Shown one piece after another: positions 43,640-55,850 of a stretch of DNA of 64,000 nucleotides. Location of the stretch: assembly GCF_014205835.1 (NCBI RefSeq), contig NZ_JACHCQ010000002.1:62001-126000 (forward strand). The letters run 5' to 3'. Both the position numbers and the translations under genes were made by a program. The notes below the pieces were generated by a model. It did no database searches and was not told the origin of the DNA. It saw nothing but the letters and a program-made list of their open reading frames with translations. The stretch comes from Pedobacter sp. AK013 (GTDB taxonomy: Bacteria > Bacteroidota > Bacteroidia > Sphingobacteriales > Sphingobacteriaceae). How positions within the stretch are numbered: the first letter of the stretch is position 1; the number at the start of each line of letters is the position of its first letter.

Positions 43640-44923
43640 ATGAAAAGATTCATATTTTTAATAAACTTCATCTTAGTTTTTCATATTGCCAATGCGCAAA
43701 CCAAAGCCATCTCATTTGACGTGAATGGATTAAAAGTGATTTTAAAGACTACACAGAAAGAAACGGTTAGTATGAGCATGTTTTTTAAAGGCGGTGTAAT
43801 GAATTATAACGCAGAAAGGGCCGGAATTGAAAACCTGGCTTTGGCATCTGCAGCTACCTGCGGTACTAAAAATTACAGCGTTGTAGATTATCAGGAGTTA
43901 GCTGATGAATATGGAATTGATATTTCTGGTTCATCAACAACTGATTATGGCACAATTAGTATGAATTGTATTTCTAAGTACCTTGATCAGGGCTGGAAAC
44001 TTTTTTCAGATGCAGTGATTAATCCTGCCTTTGATAAAACAGAGTTTCAAACCACAAAAGAGCGTATGATTACAGGTATTTATCATAGTCAATCTGATCC
44101 TGAAACAAGGATTGAACAATTAACTATGGAAAGCATGTTTAAAGATTCGCCTTACAGTATTAATCCTTTAGGTACAAGTAAAACCGTAGGTGGCTTTACC
44201 GCCGAAATGGTTAGCAATTATTACCATAACGAATTGTTGAACAAGAATAAAATGTTTTTGGTAGTGGCTGCAAACATTACAAAAGAAGAACTGGAAAAGA
44301 AGATTCAAGCTTCTTTTAATAACCTTAAAGGAAAAGACTATACGCCGCCAACTTACGACCGTAAGACTTTGACAGGAGAGCATTTGGTAATAGAGCAAAG
44401 AGATATTGCAACCAATTACATGAGTTGCATTATGAATGCTCCTACAATGACTAATGCAGATTACTATGCTTTTGTGTTAACAATTAATGCATTAAGTGGT
44501 AGTATGAATTATGAACTGAGAACCAAGCTTGGTTTGTCATACGCGCCAGGCGCAATGGTTAAGACACAGCAGATTCCATATACTTCTATGTTTGTAAGTA
44601 CTACTCAGCCTAAAAAAGCTTTTAAAGCAATGGTTTCGGTTTACAACAATATTAGAGAAGGGAAGTATGGTGAACGTTATCTTGATGCATTAAAAAAAGA
44701 ACATCGTGACAGGTATTACAGGCATCAGGAAAGTGCAAGTTCTATTGTGAAAGATTTAGGGGAAGCCGAAGTTCTTGGCGATTACAGTATAACTGAAAAT
44801 ATGGTTGCAAATTTTAACAAAGTAAGCTTGCAGGACATGAAAGATTCTTTTGGAAAATATTTAAAAGGCGCCATTTGGATATACCTAGGCGATGAGCAGG
44901 TAGGCAGAGCGGCTTTTCAGTAG
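43640..44923 (+). CDS. Secreted M16 family protein, inactive partner
   Basis: 427 aa with a signal peptide (ends IANAQ). The M16 fold is clear, but the position of the zinc motif reads GIENLALASAATCG, so no HxxEH is present and the subunit should not cleave. The C-terminal half carries the conserved LRTKLGLSYAPGAMV segment, which belongs to the substrate-binding part of M16 enzymes. It lies 11 bases after the active subunit in the same direction and probably forms a heterodimer with it. A hairpin repeat after its stop may end the transcript. Confidence 0.92.
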   Translation: MKRFIFLINFILVFHIANAQTKAISFDVNGLKVILKTTQKETVSMSMFFKGGVMNYNAERAGIENLALASAATCGTKNYSVVDYQELADEYGIDISGSSTTDYGTISMNCISKYLDQGWKLFSDAVINPAFDKTEFQTTKERMITGIYHSQSDPETRIEQLTMESMFKDSPYSINPLGTSKTVGGFTAEMVSNYYHNELLNKNKMFLVVAANITKEELEKKIQASFNNLKGKDYTPPTYDRKTLTGEHLVIEQRDIATNYMSCIMNAPTMTNADYYAFVLTINALSGSMNYELRTKLGLSYAPGAMVKTQQIPYTSMFVSTTQPKKAFKAMVSVYNNIREGKYGERYLDALKKEHRDRYYRHQESASSIVKDLGEAEVLGDYSITENMVANFNKVSLQDMKDSFGKYLKGAIWIYLGDEQVGRAAFQ

Positions 44924-44931
44924 CTCTTTTG

Positions 44932-45021
44932 GTCGTCATTTCGAGCGAAGTGCAACGCAGCCGAGAAATCTGTTAGATAGATCTCTCCATTTCGCAGCGC
45001 TTCAGTCGAGATGATGACGAC
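44932..45021. repeat. Interspersed hairpin repeat (TTTCGAGCGAAGTGCAACG type), copy 2
   Basis: Close to 25944-26029 in sequence. The arms GTCGTCATTTCGAGCGAAGT and, by reverse complement, GTCGTCATCATCTCGACTGA fold back. It lies between the convergent M16 gene and glpF, is followed by TTTTTCTATTTT, and may terminate both. Confidence 0.75.
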
Positions 45022-45040
45022 TTTTTCTATTTTATTTTTA

Positions 45041-45781
45041 TTATTTGCTAATCAATAAAAATGCAACTGCAGCTAATACTGATCCGATTATCGGACCAAT
45101 AATTGGTACCCAGGCATAACCCCAGTCGCTGCTTCCTTTTCCTTTCATTGGGATTAAAAAGTGAATAATCCGGGGGCCTAAATCTCTCGCCGGATTGATC
45201 GCATATCCAGTTGTTCCCCCCAAAGCCAAGCCAATTACCCATACTAAAAATGCTACCGGGATTGCACCAATTGAGCCCAAGCCAATAGGGGTGCTAACCG
45301 TTTCTTTAGTGCCCATACTGGCATCTGTAAAATAAAAGATCACAAATATTAAAACGAAGGTTCCAATAATTTCTGATAGTAAATTTGACGACATGTTTCT
45401 GATAGCCGGAGCAGTTGCAAAAGGTGCGGCCTTTAAACCCTGATCATCAGTGGCGTCGAAATGATCTTTGTAAATAAGCCAAACCAGAAAGGATCCTGTC
45501 ATTGCGCCAGCCAGTTGTGCCATGATGTAGAATGGAACTAGGGCCCAACTGAAGCCTTTTCCAATGGCAAGCGCGAGGGTTACAGCTGGATTTAAGTGTG
45601 CCCCACTATATGGGCCAGCAACAACAACCCCTACAAATACAGCAAGTGCCCAAGCAGTTGTAATTACAATCCATCCACTATTATTACCTTTAGTGCCTTT
45701 AAGCACTACATTAGCTACTACGCCATTTCCTAAAAGAATTAATAGTGCTGTACCAATAAACTCTGCGATATATACGTTCAT
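45041..45781 (-). CDS. glpF: Glycerol facilitator (aquaglyceroporin)
   Basis: 246 aa with six transmembrane helices and two half-helices. The two NPA boxes are GAHLNPAVTLALAIG and GYAINPARDLGPR. The Asp after the second NPAR marks glycerol-conducting members. It admits glycerol by diffusion. It lies downstream of glpK (186 bases) in the same direction, with a possible own promoter in the AT-rich gap, although no clear -7 box was found. Confidence 0.95.
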   Translation of the reverse strand: MNVYIAEFIGTALLILLGNGVVANVVLKGTKGNNSGWIVITTAWALAVFVGVVVAGPYSGAHLNPAVTLALAIGKGFSWALVPFYIMAQLAGAMTGSFLVWLIYKDHFDATDDQGLKAAPFATAPAIRNMSSNLLSEIIGTFVLIFVIFYFTDASMGTKETVSTPIGLGSIGAIPVAFLVWVIGLALGGTTGYAINPARDLGPRIIHFLIPMKGKGSSDWGYAWVPIIGPIIGSVLAAVAFLLISK

Positions 45782-45967
45782 CGTAAAAAAAATAAGCGAT
45801 TTATAATTAATTAAATAGGTTGAATCTAATTAGAGGTAAAAAATGAAGATACTTCTTGACCATTTACCTGCTTTATTTATCAGTCATTTGTATTCATTTT
45901 ATATAATAAATTATCCCTCAGGATGACAAATCTATATTTAGATACACCTCTCGATTACTGCTGTTTG

Positions 45968-49064
<3,097 letters not shown>

Positions 49065-49222
49065 TTAGATTTGTAAAAATAATAAAACGAAACAATACGC
49101 AATTATAAGAAATCATAATCGAAATAATATAATATGAGCGTTAAAAATTTATTAATTATTTGCCTAAAATATTTTAAAGAATGTTTTTATTGTTAATTTG
49201 CAGCTCGCTAATTAGATATACT

Positions 49223-49987
49223 ATGATGAATTTGGCTGAGAGGCACCAGTTTATTTTAAGTCGCCTGCAACGTGATCAATATATAAATGTAGTAGATTTA
49301 TGTAAGGAACTGAAAGTGTCGTCTGTAACAATAAGAAAGGACTTAAAACTACTGGAAGATAAGAGCCTTCTATTTAGAACACATGGAGGTGCAACCGTAA
49401 ACAATCCATATACGGTAGATCGTCCGGTTAATGAGAAAGAGAAAATACAATCGACTGAAAAGAATAAAATAGGTATTGCTGCTGCTGCATTGTTAAATGA
49501 TAACGATTCAATCGTTATTGCATCCGGTACCACAGTACTGTATTTTGCAAAGAACATTGCGCCTGCAACAAATTTAACGGTGGTTACTTCTGCCTTAAAT
49601 GTAGCACTCGAATTAATGCGTGAGCCTAGTATTGAAGTAATACAATTGGGGGGATTGCTTAGAAAAAGTTCTTCGTCGGTAATGGGTGCTTATGCGGAAC
49701 AGGTTTTGCAGGATTTTTATTTTAATAAACTGTTTTTAGGTGTTGATGGAATTGATCTTGATTTTGGATTAACCACTACAAATGCAATGGAGGCACATTT
49801 AAACCGTAAAATGATCGGTGCATCGCAAAAAACAATTGTGCTGGCCGATTCTACTAAATTTGGAAAAAGAGGGTTCGGAAAGATATGTGGATTAGAAGAA
49901 ATTGATCATATTATTACAGACAAAGGAATTTCTGAACAAATTGTTAAACATTTAGAGAGTTTAGGTGTTACTGTTACTATTGTATAG
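49223..49987 (+). CDS. DeoR/GlpR-family transcriptional regulator
   Basis: 254 aa from the ATG at 49223. A frame extension to 49181 is possible, but it lies over a -7-like TTAATTTG (49193-49200) and encodes hydrophobic residues unlike the family. The N-terminal winged helix-turn-helix is MNLAERHQFILSRL...DLCKELKVSSVTIRKDLKLL. The C-terminal domain (about 80-250) has the sugar-phosphate isomerase-like fold with FLGVDGIDLDFGLTTTNAMEAHL, where phosphorylated sugars bind. It is divergent from glpD. By analogy with GlpR it probably represses the glycerol genes until glycerol 3-phosphate appears. Confidence 0.88.
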   Translation: MMNLAERHQFILSRLQRDQYINVVDLCKELKVSSVTIRKDLKLLEDKSLLFRTHGGATVNNPYTVDRPVNEKEKIQSTEKNKIGIAAAALLNDNDSIVIASGTTVLYFAKNIAPATNLTVVTSALNVALELMREPSIEVIQLGGLLRKSSSSVMGAYAEQVLQDFYFNKLFLGVDGIDLDFGLTTTNAMEAHLNRKMIGASQKTIVLADSTKFGKRGFGKICGLEEIDHIITDKGISEQIVKHLESLGVTVTIV

Positions 49988-50031
49988 CGAATTCCACGCA
50001 AACAGTATATCCCAAACATTATAATTTGAAC

Positions 50032-50421
50032 ATGGAAAGAAAACGAATACACATTTTAGAAGATGATCAGGAGATCAGAAACGTTATTGAAATTCTATTA
50101 AAAGATGAGGGCTTTGAACTGCAGCTTTCATCATCATTTGCTGAGTTAAAGAAAAATATCCAGGATGCCATGCCTGATCTTTTCTTACTTGATGTAATGT
50201 TGCCGGATGGAAACGGCGCAGAAATCTGCGAAGATTTAAAAACCGATATTTTTACTAAGCACATCCCGATTATTGTAATGTCTGCACAGAATAATAGTGA
50301 ACAGAAAGCCATTGATGCTTTTGCAGATGATTATATCAGTAAACCTTTTGATATTAATGATGTTTTGGAGCGCATTAATGCTCAGTTAAAGCGTAGCGTA
50401 GAAAATAGAATAAAAGTTTAA
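50032..50421 (+). CDS. Stand-alone response-regulator receiver protein
   Basis: 129 aa from the ATG at 50032. A single receiver domain with the acidic pocket LEDDQ (Asp11, Asp12), the phospho-acceptor Asp54 in LFLLDVMLPDGNG, Ser84 in IVMSAQ and Lys104 in ISKPF. No output domain follows, so it either acts by protein interaction (as CheY or Spo0F) or serves a phosphorelay. It lies between the DeoR gene and the exopolysaccharide locus, closed by a terminator. No histidine kinase is adjacent. Confidence 0.92.
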   Translation: MERKRIHILEDDQEIRNVIEILLKDEGFELQLSSSFAELKKNIQDAMPDLFLLDVMLPDGNGAEICEDLKTDIFTKHIPIIVMSAQNNSEQKAIDAFADDYISKPFDINDVLERINAQLKRSVENRIKV

Positions 50422-50438
50422 TTACAGTTAGGCTACAT

Positions 50439-50470
50439 AAAAAGGGAAGTTAAAAATAGCTTCCCTTTTT
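50439..50470. terminator. Intrinsic terminator after the receiver gene
   Basis: An 11-bp stem (AAAAAGGGAAG / CTTCCCTTTTT) with a 10-base loop and T-run. It serves the receiver gene and probably also the convergent acetyltransferase gene. Confidence 0.9.
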
Positions 50471-50486
50471 ATCTGTAAAACATTTT

Positions 50487-51164
50487 CTAAGTCTGTTTAA
50501 CTTCCTGAGCTTTGTTAAACATAACAAAACGCTTCGAGTCTCCTATACGTTGTTGTACTGAGCCGTTAGAAACAATAGCGTAATCTTCAGTATTTTTATT
50601 GATAAAAACACCTGCACCAATAATGTTATGACTGCCAATGGTAATATCTTCTTTAACTGCGGAGTTTATACCTAAAAAAGAGTTATTTCCAATATTTACA
50701 TTACCTGCTAGTATATTACCAGATAGCAAAACATTGTTTCTTATAGTAGAGTGATGGCCAATCCTGGCGCCAATAAGCATGCAATTATTGCCTATGGTTA
50801 CAAAAGGTTGTATATCGCAGCATTGATCGATAAAAGTATTGTGCCCAAATATCAGGTCAGGCCATATATTGGCTTTAGAGGAAACGTAATTTGCAAAACT
50901 ATAGCCCGCTTGACTTACTCTATGGTATACACTTTCTCTGGCACTATTTCTACCAATGGCAACATGCATTTTATGGGATTCTGGAGAAAAATCTTTAATT
51001 ACCTGTTCAAAACTTAAAATGGGTAATCCTTGTAGCGTATTACCTGCTGGGGGTACATAGGCATCGTCAACACAAAAGGCAACAACATTATAATCGCTGT
51101 CATTCATAAAGGAATAACAAATAAATTCAGCCATTTTTCCAGTTCCATAAATAATAACTTCCAT
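50487..51164 (-). CDS. NeuD-like sugar O/N-acyltransferase (left-handed beta helix)
   Basis: 225 aa. The N-terminal half has a nucleotide-binding-like fold (IIYGTGKMAEFICYSF), as in NeuD and PglD. The C-terminal half contains hexapeptide repeats (IGNNCMLIGARIGHHSTIRN, NIGNNSFLGINS, TIGSHNIIGAGVFI), which form a trimeric left-handed beta helix. Such enzymes transfer an acetyl group from acetyl-CoA to an amino sugar. It lies at the edge of the polysaccharide locus but is divergent from it, so it may acetylate one of its sugars, or act independently. The substrate cannot be read from sequence. Confidence 0.85.
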   Translation of the reverse strand: MEVIIYGTGKMAEFICYSFMNDSDYNVVAFCVDDAYVPPAGNTLQGLPILSFEQVIKDFSPESHKMHVAIGRNSARESVYHRVSQAGYSFANYVSSKANIWPDLIFGHNTFIDQCCDIQPFVTIGNNCMLIGARIGHHSTIRNNVLLSGNILAGNVNIGNNSFLGINSAVKEDITIGSHNIIGAGVFINKNTEDYAIVSNGSVQQRIGDSKRFVMFNKAQEVKQT

Positions 51165-51880
51165 ATTTCATTTTTCTTTTAGGGTTTTTACGAATTTATG
51201 GATAAAACAAGCTTTTAATCCCTTTGAAAGTATACTGTACATATTTTGCTAATGCGTGTTTACAGCTTTCACAGTTGTCAACTTTTTTAGTTTTTGTACT
51301 GCTTTTAAGGGATACAACCTATATATTAATCGTTTTACCTGGGTCGATTGCTAAGAACATATCCCAGTTAAGGAAAGCTCAATCACGTTGAGTGGAATGT
51401 AATTTTTAAACAATTAAGAATGTACTGTAAAACAACTTACACAGAAATATGCGTATTGAGACTTATTCAATACCTGGTTAAAAAAGCAATATGTTAAATA
51501 GTAAATCTAGGCCTAGTAATCGGCAGTTTTTAGCTAAAATTTTATAAAAATTATTTTATCCCCCCTATAAAGTGTAGTATTAAATAGCTTTTTTAAATGT
51601 TAAAACATTTTCTGATGTTTTTTGAACTTTACCAATTAAGATCATATCGAAAAATAGGCTTTTTTGAGTAAAAATATAGCCCGAATATTATACAAGTTAC
51701 GCGTTGTAAAATTTACAAATGTTGTGCAATTTATGAGCACAGTATTTAAAATGCTGTGCATACCGACTATATTTTATACAATTTAAATACAACCCTGTTT
51801 TGCATATAAAACATTGATGCTTAATTGCATAGCTTAGTTCTCAATAAATCGAAAGAAAAAAATTAAACATTACTTAAGCT
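51165..51880. other. 716-bp leader region of the polysaccharide locus
   Basis: No convincing gene. An 18-codon frame at about 51491 is short and unsupported. A hairpin GCACAGTATTT...AAAATGCTGTGC lies at 51737-51759. The region is very AT-rich and no good -33/-7 pair was identified. The length suggests a long untranslated leader or complex regulation of the export genes. Confidence 0.4.
51737..51759 (+). promoter_or_regulatory. Leader hairpin upstream of the export gene
   Basis: GCACAGTATTT pairs with AAAATGCTGTGC (11 bp with one wobble, minimal loop). It is not followed by a T-run, so it is not a simple terminator. It may be an RNA element or operator. Confidence 0.35.
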
Positions 51881-52639
51881 ATGAAGAAAGTAATATTATT
51901 TATCGCAATATATACAAGTATAATTAGCGGATGCGCTGCTAGAAGAGATCTTGTATACTTTAGTAACCTGGCTAAACAAACCAGCGAAGTTAAGCTTCAA
52001 GGACAGGAAGTTAAAATTCAGCAAAACGACCTTTTAAGTGTAAGTATAAACAGTTTAAATCAAGAGTCGAATGTTTTATTTGCCGTTAATACACGAAACG
52101 CAAGTTCTGAAAACAATTATAAAGTAGATGGTTATCGGGTAAGTAAGGACGGAATGATTAATCTTCCTGTTGTAGGCAACGTTCGCTTGGAAGGTTTAAC
52201 CATTGAGCAGGCACAAGCTACAATATCGAAAGAATTAGATAAATATGTTAAAAAACCGGTAGTTGATGTTCAGTTGGTCAATTTTAAGGTAACAGTAATT
52301 GGTGAGGTAAACAAACCATCAACCTTCACCGTACAAGGCGATAATATTAATCTCCTGGAAGCATTAGGTATGGCGGGCGATATGACTGTTTATGGTAAAA
52401 GAGAGAATATTTTAGTGATCAGGCAACAAGATGGTCAAAGAGTAATGAAAAGGCTTAATCTAAACAATCAGGATGTGATGGATTCTCCATTCTTTTATCT
52501 GAAACAAAACGATGTGGTGTATGTAGAACCAGATAAGTCCAAAGCGATTGAATACAGTCCGAATACGCGCATTATGCCAGTAGTAATTGCTTCAATATCT
52601 GCTGTAGCAGTATTGATTACAGCTGTTCTCCGTCGATAA
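51881..52639 (+). CDS. Wza-like polysaccharide export lipoprotein
   Basis: 252 aa. The signal ends with IISGC-AAR, a lipobox, so it is lipid-anchored in the outer membrane. Residues about 45-135 form the polysaccharide biosynthesis/export domain (IQQNDLLSVSIN, YRVSKDGMINLPVVGNVRLEGLT). Residues about 140-220 form a SLBB domain (VTVIGEVNKPSTFTV). A C-terminal hydrophobic segment (VVIASISAVAVLITAVL) ends in RR, suggesting an extra membrane helix. It forms the outer-membrane pore for the polymer. The Wzc-like kinase follows after 24 bases. Confidence 0.93.
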   Translation: MKKVILFIAIYTSIISGCAARRDLVYFSNLAKQTSEVKLQGQEVKIQQNDLLSVSINSLNQESNVLFAVNTRNASSENNYKVDGYRVSKDGMINLPVVGNVRLEGLTIEQAQATISKELDKYVKKPVVDVQLVNFKVTVIGEVNKPSTFTVQGDNINLLEALGMAGDMTVYGKRENILVIRQQDGQRVMKRLNLNNQDVMDSPFFYLKQNDVVYVEPDKSKAIEYSPNTRIMPVVIASISAVAVLITAVLRR

Positions 52640-52663
52640 ACGTTTCTTAAAAGAAGATATATC

Positions 52664-54952
52664 ATGCTTAAACAAAGTTCAATTGGTGGCGCAAAAGATT
52701 TTGCAGAAACTATGACCAGGTTTGCCAGAAACTGGCACTATTTCTTAATCAGTATCATTATTTCTATGGTAGCCGTATATGCTTTTTTATACATTACCCC
52801 ACCAAAATATAAAGTGAGTAGCACACTACTAATCTCTGATGATAAAAATGGTGCCGCAATGTCTAACAGTACCGCTTTCAGCGATCTTAATATGTTTCAA
52901 ACGGTTAAAACGGTTGATAACGAAATTGAGATATTAAGATCGAGAGACTTGATTTTTAAAGTATTGAAAAAACTAAACCTAGAAACGGCCTACTTTAAAA
53001 AAGAAGGAATTAGAGAAAAAGAGCTTTATGGAAAAACTTCGCCACTTGTAGTTACCGCTATAAGTTTAAAAAATGGTGCTTACAGAAGAAAAATTAACGT
53101 TTCTTACCTGGACGAAATCTCTTATATTATTCAGGATAGCCTAAAGACAAATATAGTGAAGTATGGCAATATCATTAATACTAAAGACTATGCGATTAAG
53201 ATAGATAAGGGACCAGCATATAAAAGCGAATTTGGCAAAATTAGACTTCAGTTTAAAAACTTATATAAAATGACAGAGGCTTATAACTTGGTTTCATTAA
53301 AAATAGTTCCGGTTGTTAAAGATGCCAACACCATTACCATAAGTTTGAACGATGTGGTTCCACAGCGGGGAATTGATATTCTTAACGATCTGATTGAAAC
53401 CTATAACATTAATAATGTTAATAATAAAAATATCATGGCCCGAAATACCATTAAATTTATCGATAACCGCCTAAAATACCTGGTTGCAGATCTTTCTGGT
53501 GCCGAGGGGGATGTAGAAAACTACAAACAACAAAACCGTGTTACCGATGTTAATATGGATGCCCAGATGAATGCTGCACGCTCAGGAGAGTATAATCAGT
53601 TATTGGAAGCATCGTCAGTGCAACTAAGGTTATTACAGTCTATCGAAAATTATTTCAAAGGTAAACAAAGTCAGTTTAACCTCGTTCCAAGTGCAATGGG
53701 CTTAAAAGACCCGATTTTGAATTCATTGATTTCAAAATTTAACGATCTGCAATTGGAAAGAAATAGAATGTTACGTACCGCTAATGCAGAAAACCCTTTG
53801 GTACTAAACCTTAACGAGCAAATAGCAACACTAAAAACCAATATTTTAGAGAACTTATCTAGTATAAAACAGGGGTTCGTTATTGAAAGAAACAACCTGA
53901 GCGCCAACTACTCTCAATTCGATAATAAAATTAAATCTGTACCCACCATCGAGCGGGGCTTATTGGAAAGGAGCCGCGAACAAAGTGTAAAATCAGGTTT
54001 ATATAAGTATTTGCTACAAAAAAGAGAAGAAACCGCTTTGTCGCTTTCTGCAACCGTTCCAACTTCGCAGGTGGTAGATAAACCGGCCTACAACACTACG
54101 CCTGATAGCCCTAAGCAACCACTTTTGTATCTGTGTGGATTTATTTTTGGATTTTTTGTACCTGCAGGAGCAATTTATGCCAAAGGAATTTTAAACAATA
54201 AGATACAAGATGCCAGTGCTATTGAGTTAACTGGTGCAAAAATGCTTGGCGAACTTTCTCATAACCAAGATAAAAGCACCATCGTTTTTCAAAAAGACAA
54301 CCGTTCTACAATATCAGAGCTGTTTAGGTACATCAGAATGAATTTAGGACTGATGTCTAACAATATCGAAAATAAAGTAATGTTGGTTACCTCTAGTATG
54401 AAAGGAGAGGGTAAAACATTCTTTAGTGTAAATCTGGCCACTACCTTAGGAATGCTTGATAAAAAAGTTGTTGTGCTGGAGTTCGATCTAAGAAAACCTG
54501 ACCTCTTGAATAAAGTGGGTCTAAAGCAAACCAAGGGATTAACCGACTATTTAATTGGTGAGTCTGTGTTAGATGATATTATTAAACCTACCAGTGTTTC
54601 AGATAATATATGGGTGATTGGATGTGGTCAATCGCCTGAAAATCCTGCAGAAGTAATGATGAGCCCTAAAATGGATCTATTGTTTGATGAACTGAAAGAG
54701 AGGTTCGATTATATCATTATTGATACCTCGCCAGTTGGCCAGGTGGCTGATGCCTTTAGCTTAGCAGAATATGCCGATGTAAGTATTTACCTGGTGCGTT
54801 ATAACTACACCAACAAATACCAGTTGGCCATACTGAAAGACATTTGTGAAAACAATAAGCTTAAAAATCCGATGGTTGTTTTTAACGATGCCAAACGGGA
54901 GAAAAGCCAAAAATACAGCTATGGTGGTTACGGTTATGCTATGGCAAACTAA
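52664..54952 (+). CDS. Wzc-like chain-length determinant tyrosine kinase
   Basis: 762 aa. There are transmembrane helices near residues 23-43 and about 490-510. Between them lies a long periplasmic coiled-coil region (Wzz domain). Residues about 560-745 are the BY-kinase domain with Walker A SSMKGEGKTFFS (near 577), Walker A' VVLEFDLRKPD and Walker B YIIIDTSP. The C-terminus YSYGGYGYAMAN is a tyrosine cluster, the usual autophosphorylation site. It controls polymer length and opens the Wza pore through phosphorylation cycles. It is the second gene of the locus. A long leader with twin hairpins follows before the UpxY gene. Confidence 0.93.
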   Translation: MLKQSSIGGAKDFAETMTRFARNWHYFLISIIISMVAVYAFLYITPPKYKVSSTLLISDDKNGAAMSNSTAFSDLNMFQTVKTVDNEIEILRSRDLIFKVLKKLNLETAYFKKEGIREKELYGKTSPLVVTAISLKNGAYRRKINVSYLDEISYIIQDSLKTNIVKYGNIINTKDYAIKIDKGPAYKSEFGKIRLQFKNLYKMTEAYNLVSLKIVPVVKDANTITISLNDVVPQRGIDILNDLIETYNINNVNNKNIMARNTIKFIDNRLKYLVADLSGAEGDVENYKQQNRVTDVNMDAQMNAARSGEYNQLLEASSVQLRLLQSIENYFKGKQSQFNLVPSAMGLKDPILNSLISKFNDLQLERNRMLRTANAENPLVLNLNEQIATLKTNILENLSSIKQGFVIERNNLSANYSQFDNKIKSVPTIERGLLERSREQSVKSGLYKYLLQKREETALSLSATVPTSQVVDKPAYNTTPDSPKQPLLYLCGFIFGFFVPAGAIYAKGILNNKIQDASAIELTGAKMLGELSHNQDKSTIVFQKDNRSTISELFRYIRMNLGLMSNNIENKVMLVTSSMKGEGKTFFSVNLATTLGMLDKKVVVLEFDLRKPDLLNKVGLKQTKGLTDYLIGESVLDDIIKPTSVSDNIWVIGCGQSPENPAEVMMSPKMDLLFDELKERFDYIIIDTSPVGQVADAFSLAEYADVSIYLVRYNYTNKYQLAILKDICENNKLKNPMVVFNDAKREKSQKYSYGGYGYAMAN

Positions 54953-55146
54953 ATCTACCTTGTTTTAAAAGATAATACCAACACCCTTTACCAATAAACG
55001 TCCCCGAACGATTTAATTCTGTTTACAAACAATAAAGCCTCGATGCCTAAACTTCAGTATCATTTAAGCATTAGCACCTTGTAAACAACTCTTAATTAGA
55101 TTGCCCATTTGCCCAAAAAGCAAAATAAGATTTAAAAATAAAATTG

Positions 55147-55175
55147 TCATGTAAGTGATATAGCGAAGCTATATC
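55147..55175 (+). repeat. 29-nt hairpin repeat, copy 1 (UpxY leader)
   Basis: TCATGTAAGTGATATAGCGA then AGCTATATC. The second part is a perfect 8-bp hairpin, GATATAGC-GAA-GCTATATC, with a stable GAA-type loop. It is the same as copy 2 at all but one position. Confidence 0.8.
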
Positions 55176-55232
55176 CGACGGACTGAATAAAGCCTTTTAG
55201 CATACAATTAAAAAAAGAATAACCGATAGCTA

Positions 55233-55261
55233 TCATGTAAGTGATATAGCGAAGCTGTATC
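55233..55261 (+). repeat. 29-nt hairpin repeat, copy 2 (UpxY leader)
   Basis: Identical to copy 1 except for one base in the right arm (GCTGTATC, a G-U pair in RNA). It begins 86 bases after copy 1 and ends 40 bases before the UpxY ATG. A single change that keeps pairing in RNA hints at selection on RNA structure. Confidence 0.8.
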
Positions 55262-55301
55262 AAATCGCCTAAAAAACCAAACTATAACCTCATCAAAAAA
55301 A

Positions 55302-55850
55302 ATGGAATCTACAATTAACATCAAACCCTCGTTCGCAAAAAAATGGTTTGTGATTTATACCCGCCCGCGTTGGGAGAAAAAAGTTGACCGCTTACTGCAA
55401 GAGCAAGGTTTCGAATCTTTTTGCCCTGTTCGTAATGTAGAAAATCAATGGGCTGATAGAAAGAAAATCGTTAGCCTTCCGCTTTTTACCGGATATGTAT
55501 TTGTGAAAATAGATGAGCGTGAAGGTTACAAAATCAGGTATACACTCGGTGTTTTAAACTTTATTAATTACATGGGCAAGCCTGCAGTAGTTAGGGATAG
55601 TGAGATTGAAAAGTTGAAACACATTATGGATACCTATAATGATGTAGACGTAGTGAGTTTAACCGGTGTTTCGAAAGGAGACCGTGTTCGGATCAGTAAT
55701 GGTCTCTTCCATAATCAGGAAGGAGAGGTGATCCAGATTCATGGCAAGCATGTTTTAATGTCTTTCGATCATTTAGACTGTGCTTTAGTTACCAGAGTGC
55801 CAATAAGCAACTTAACATTAACCGTAAATACGCAACAACATTATGTATAA
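55302..55850 (+). CDS. UpxY-family transcription antiterminator (NusG-like)
   Basis: 182 aa. The N-terminal NGN domain ([28 protein letters not shown]) and the C-terminal KOW region ([20 protein letters not shown]) are those of NusG paralogues. In Bacteroides, UpxY proteins bind RNA polymerase in the leader of the same capsule locus and prevent early termination. The placement, third in the locus and directly upstream of the glycan genes, fits. Its stop overlaps the dehydrogenase start by eight bases. The twin hairpins before it are a candidate recruitment or control site. Confidence 0.92.
   Translation: MESTINIKPSFAKKWFVIYTRPRWEKKVDRLLQEQGFESFCPVRNVENQWADRKKIVSLPLFTGYVFVKIDEREGYKIRYTLGVLNFINYMGKPAVVRDSEIEKLKHIMDTYNDVDVVSLTGVSKGDRVRISNGLFHNQEGEVIQIHGKHVLMSFDHLDCALVTRVPISNLTLTVNTQQHYV

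Larger units (their letters stand above)
54953..55301. other. 349-bp leader of the UpxY gene with twin hairpins
   Basis: No gene. It contains a 9-bp inverted repeat TGTTTACAA/TTGTAAACA (55020-55028 and 55079-55087) and two copies of a 29-nt hairpin repeat (55147-55175 and 55233-55261). The first half (54953-55100) shows nothing else recognisable. Confidence 0.55.

Noticed and set aside
49065-49222. Defined operator in the glpD-regulator gap
   Set aside because: CGAAA-like direct repeats are visible, but in such AT-rich sequence they are not distinguishable from chance.
51491-51547. 18-codon frame in the polysaccharide leader
   Set aside because: Too short, no ribosome site, no overlap with the next gene.
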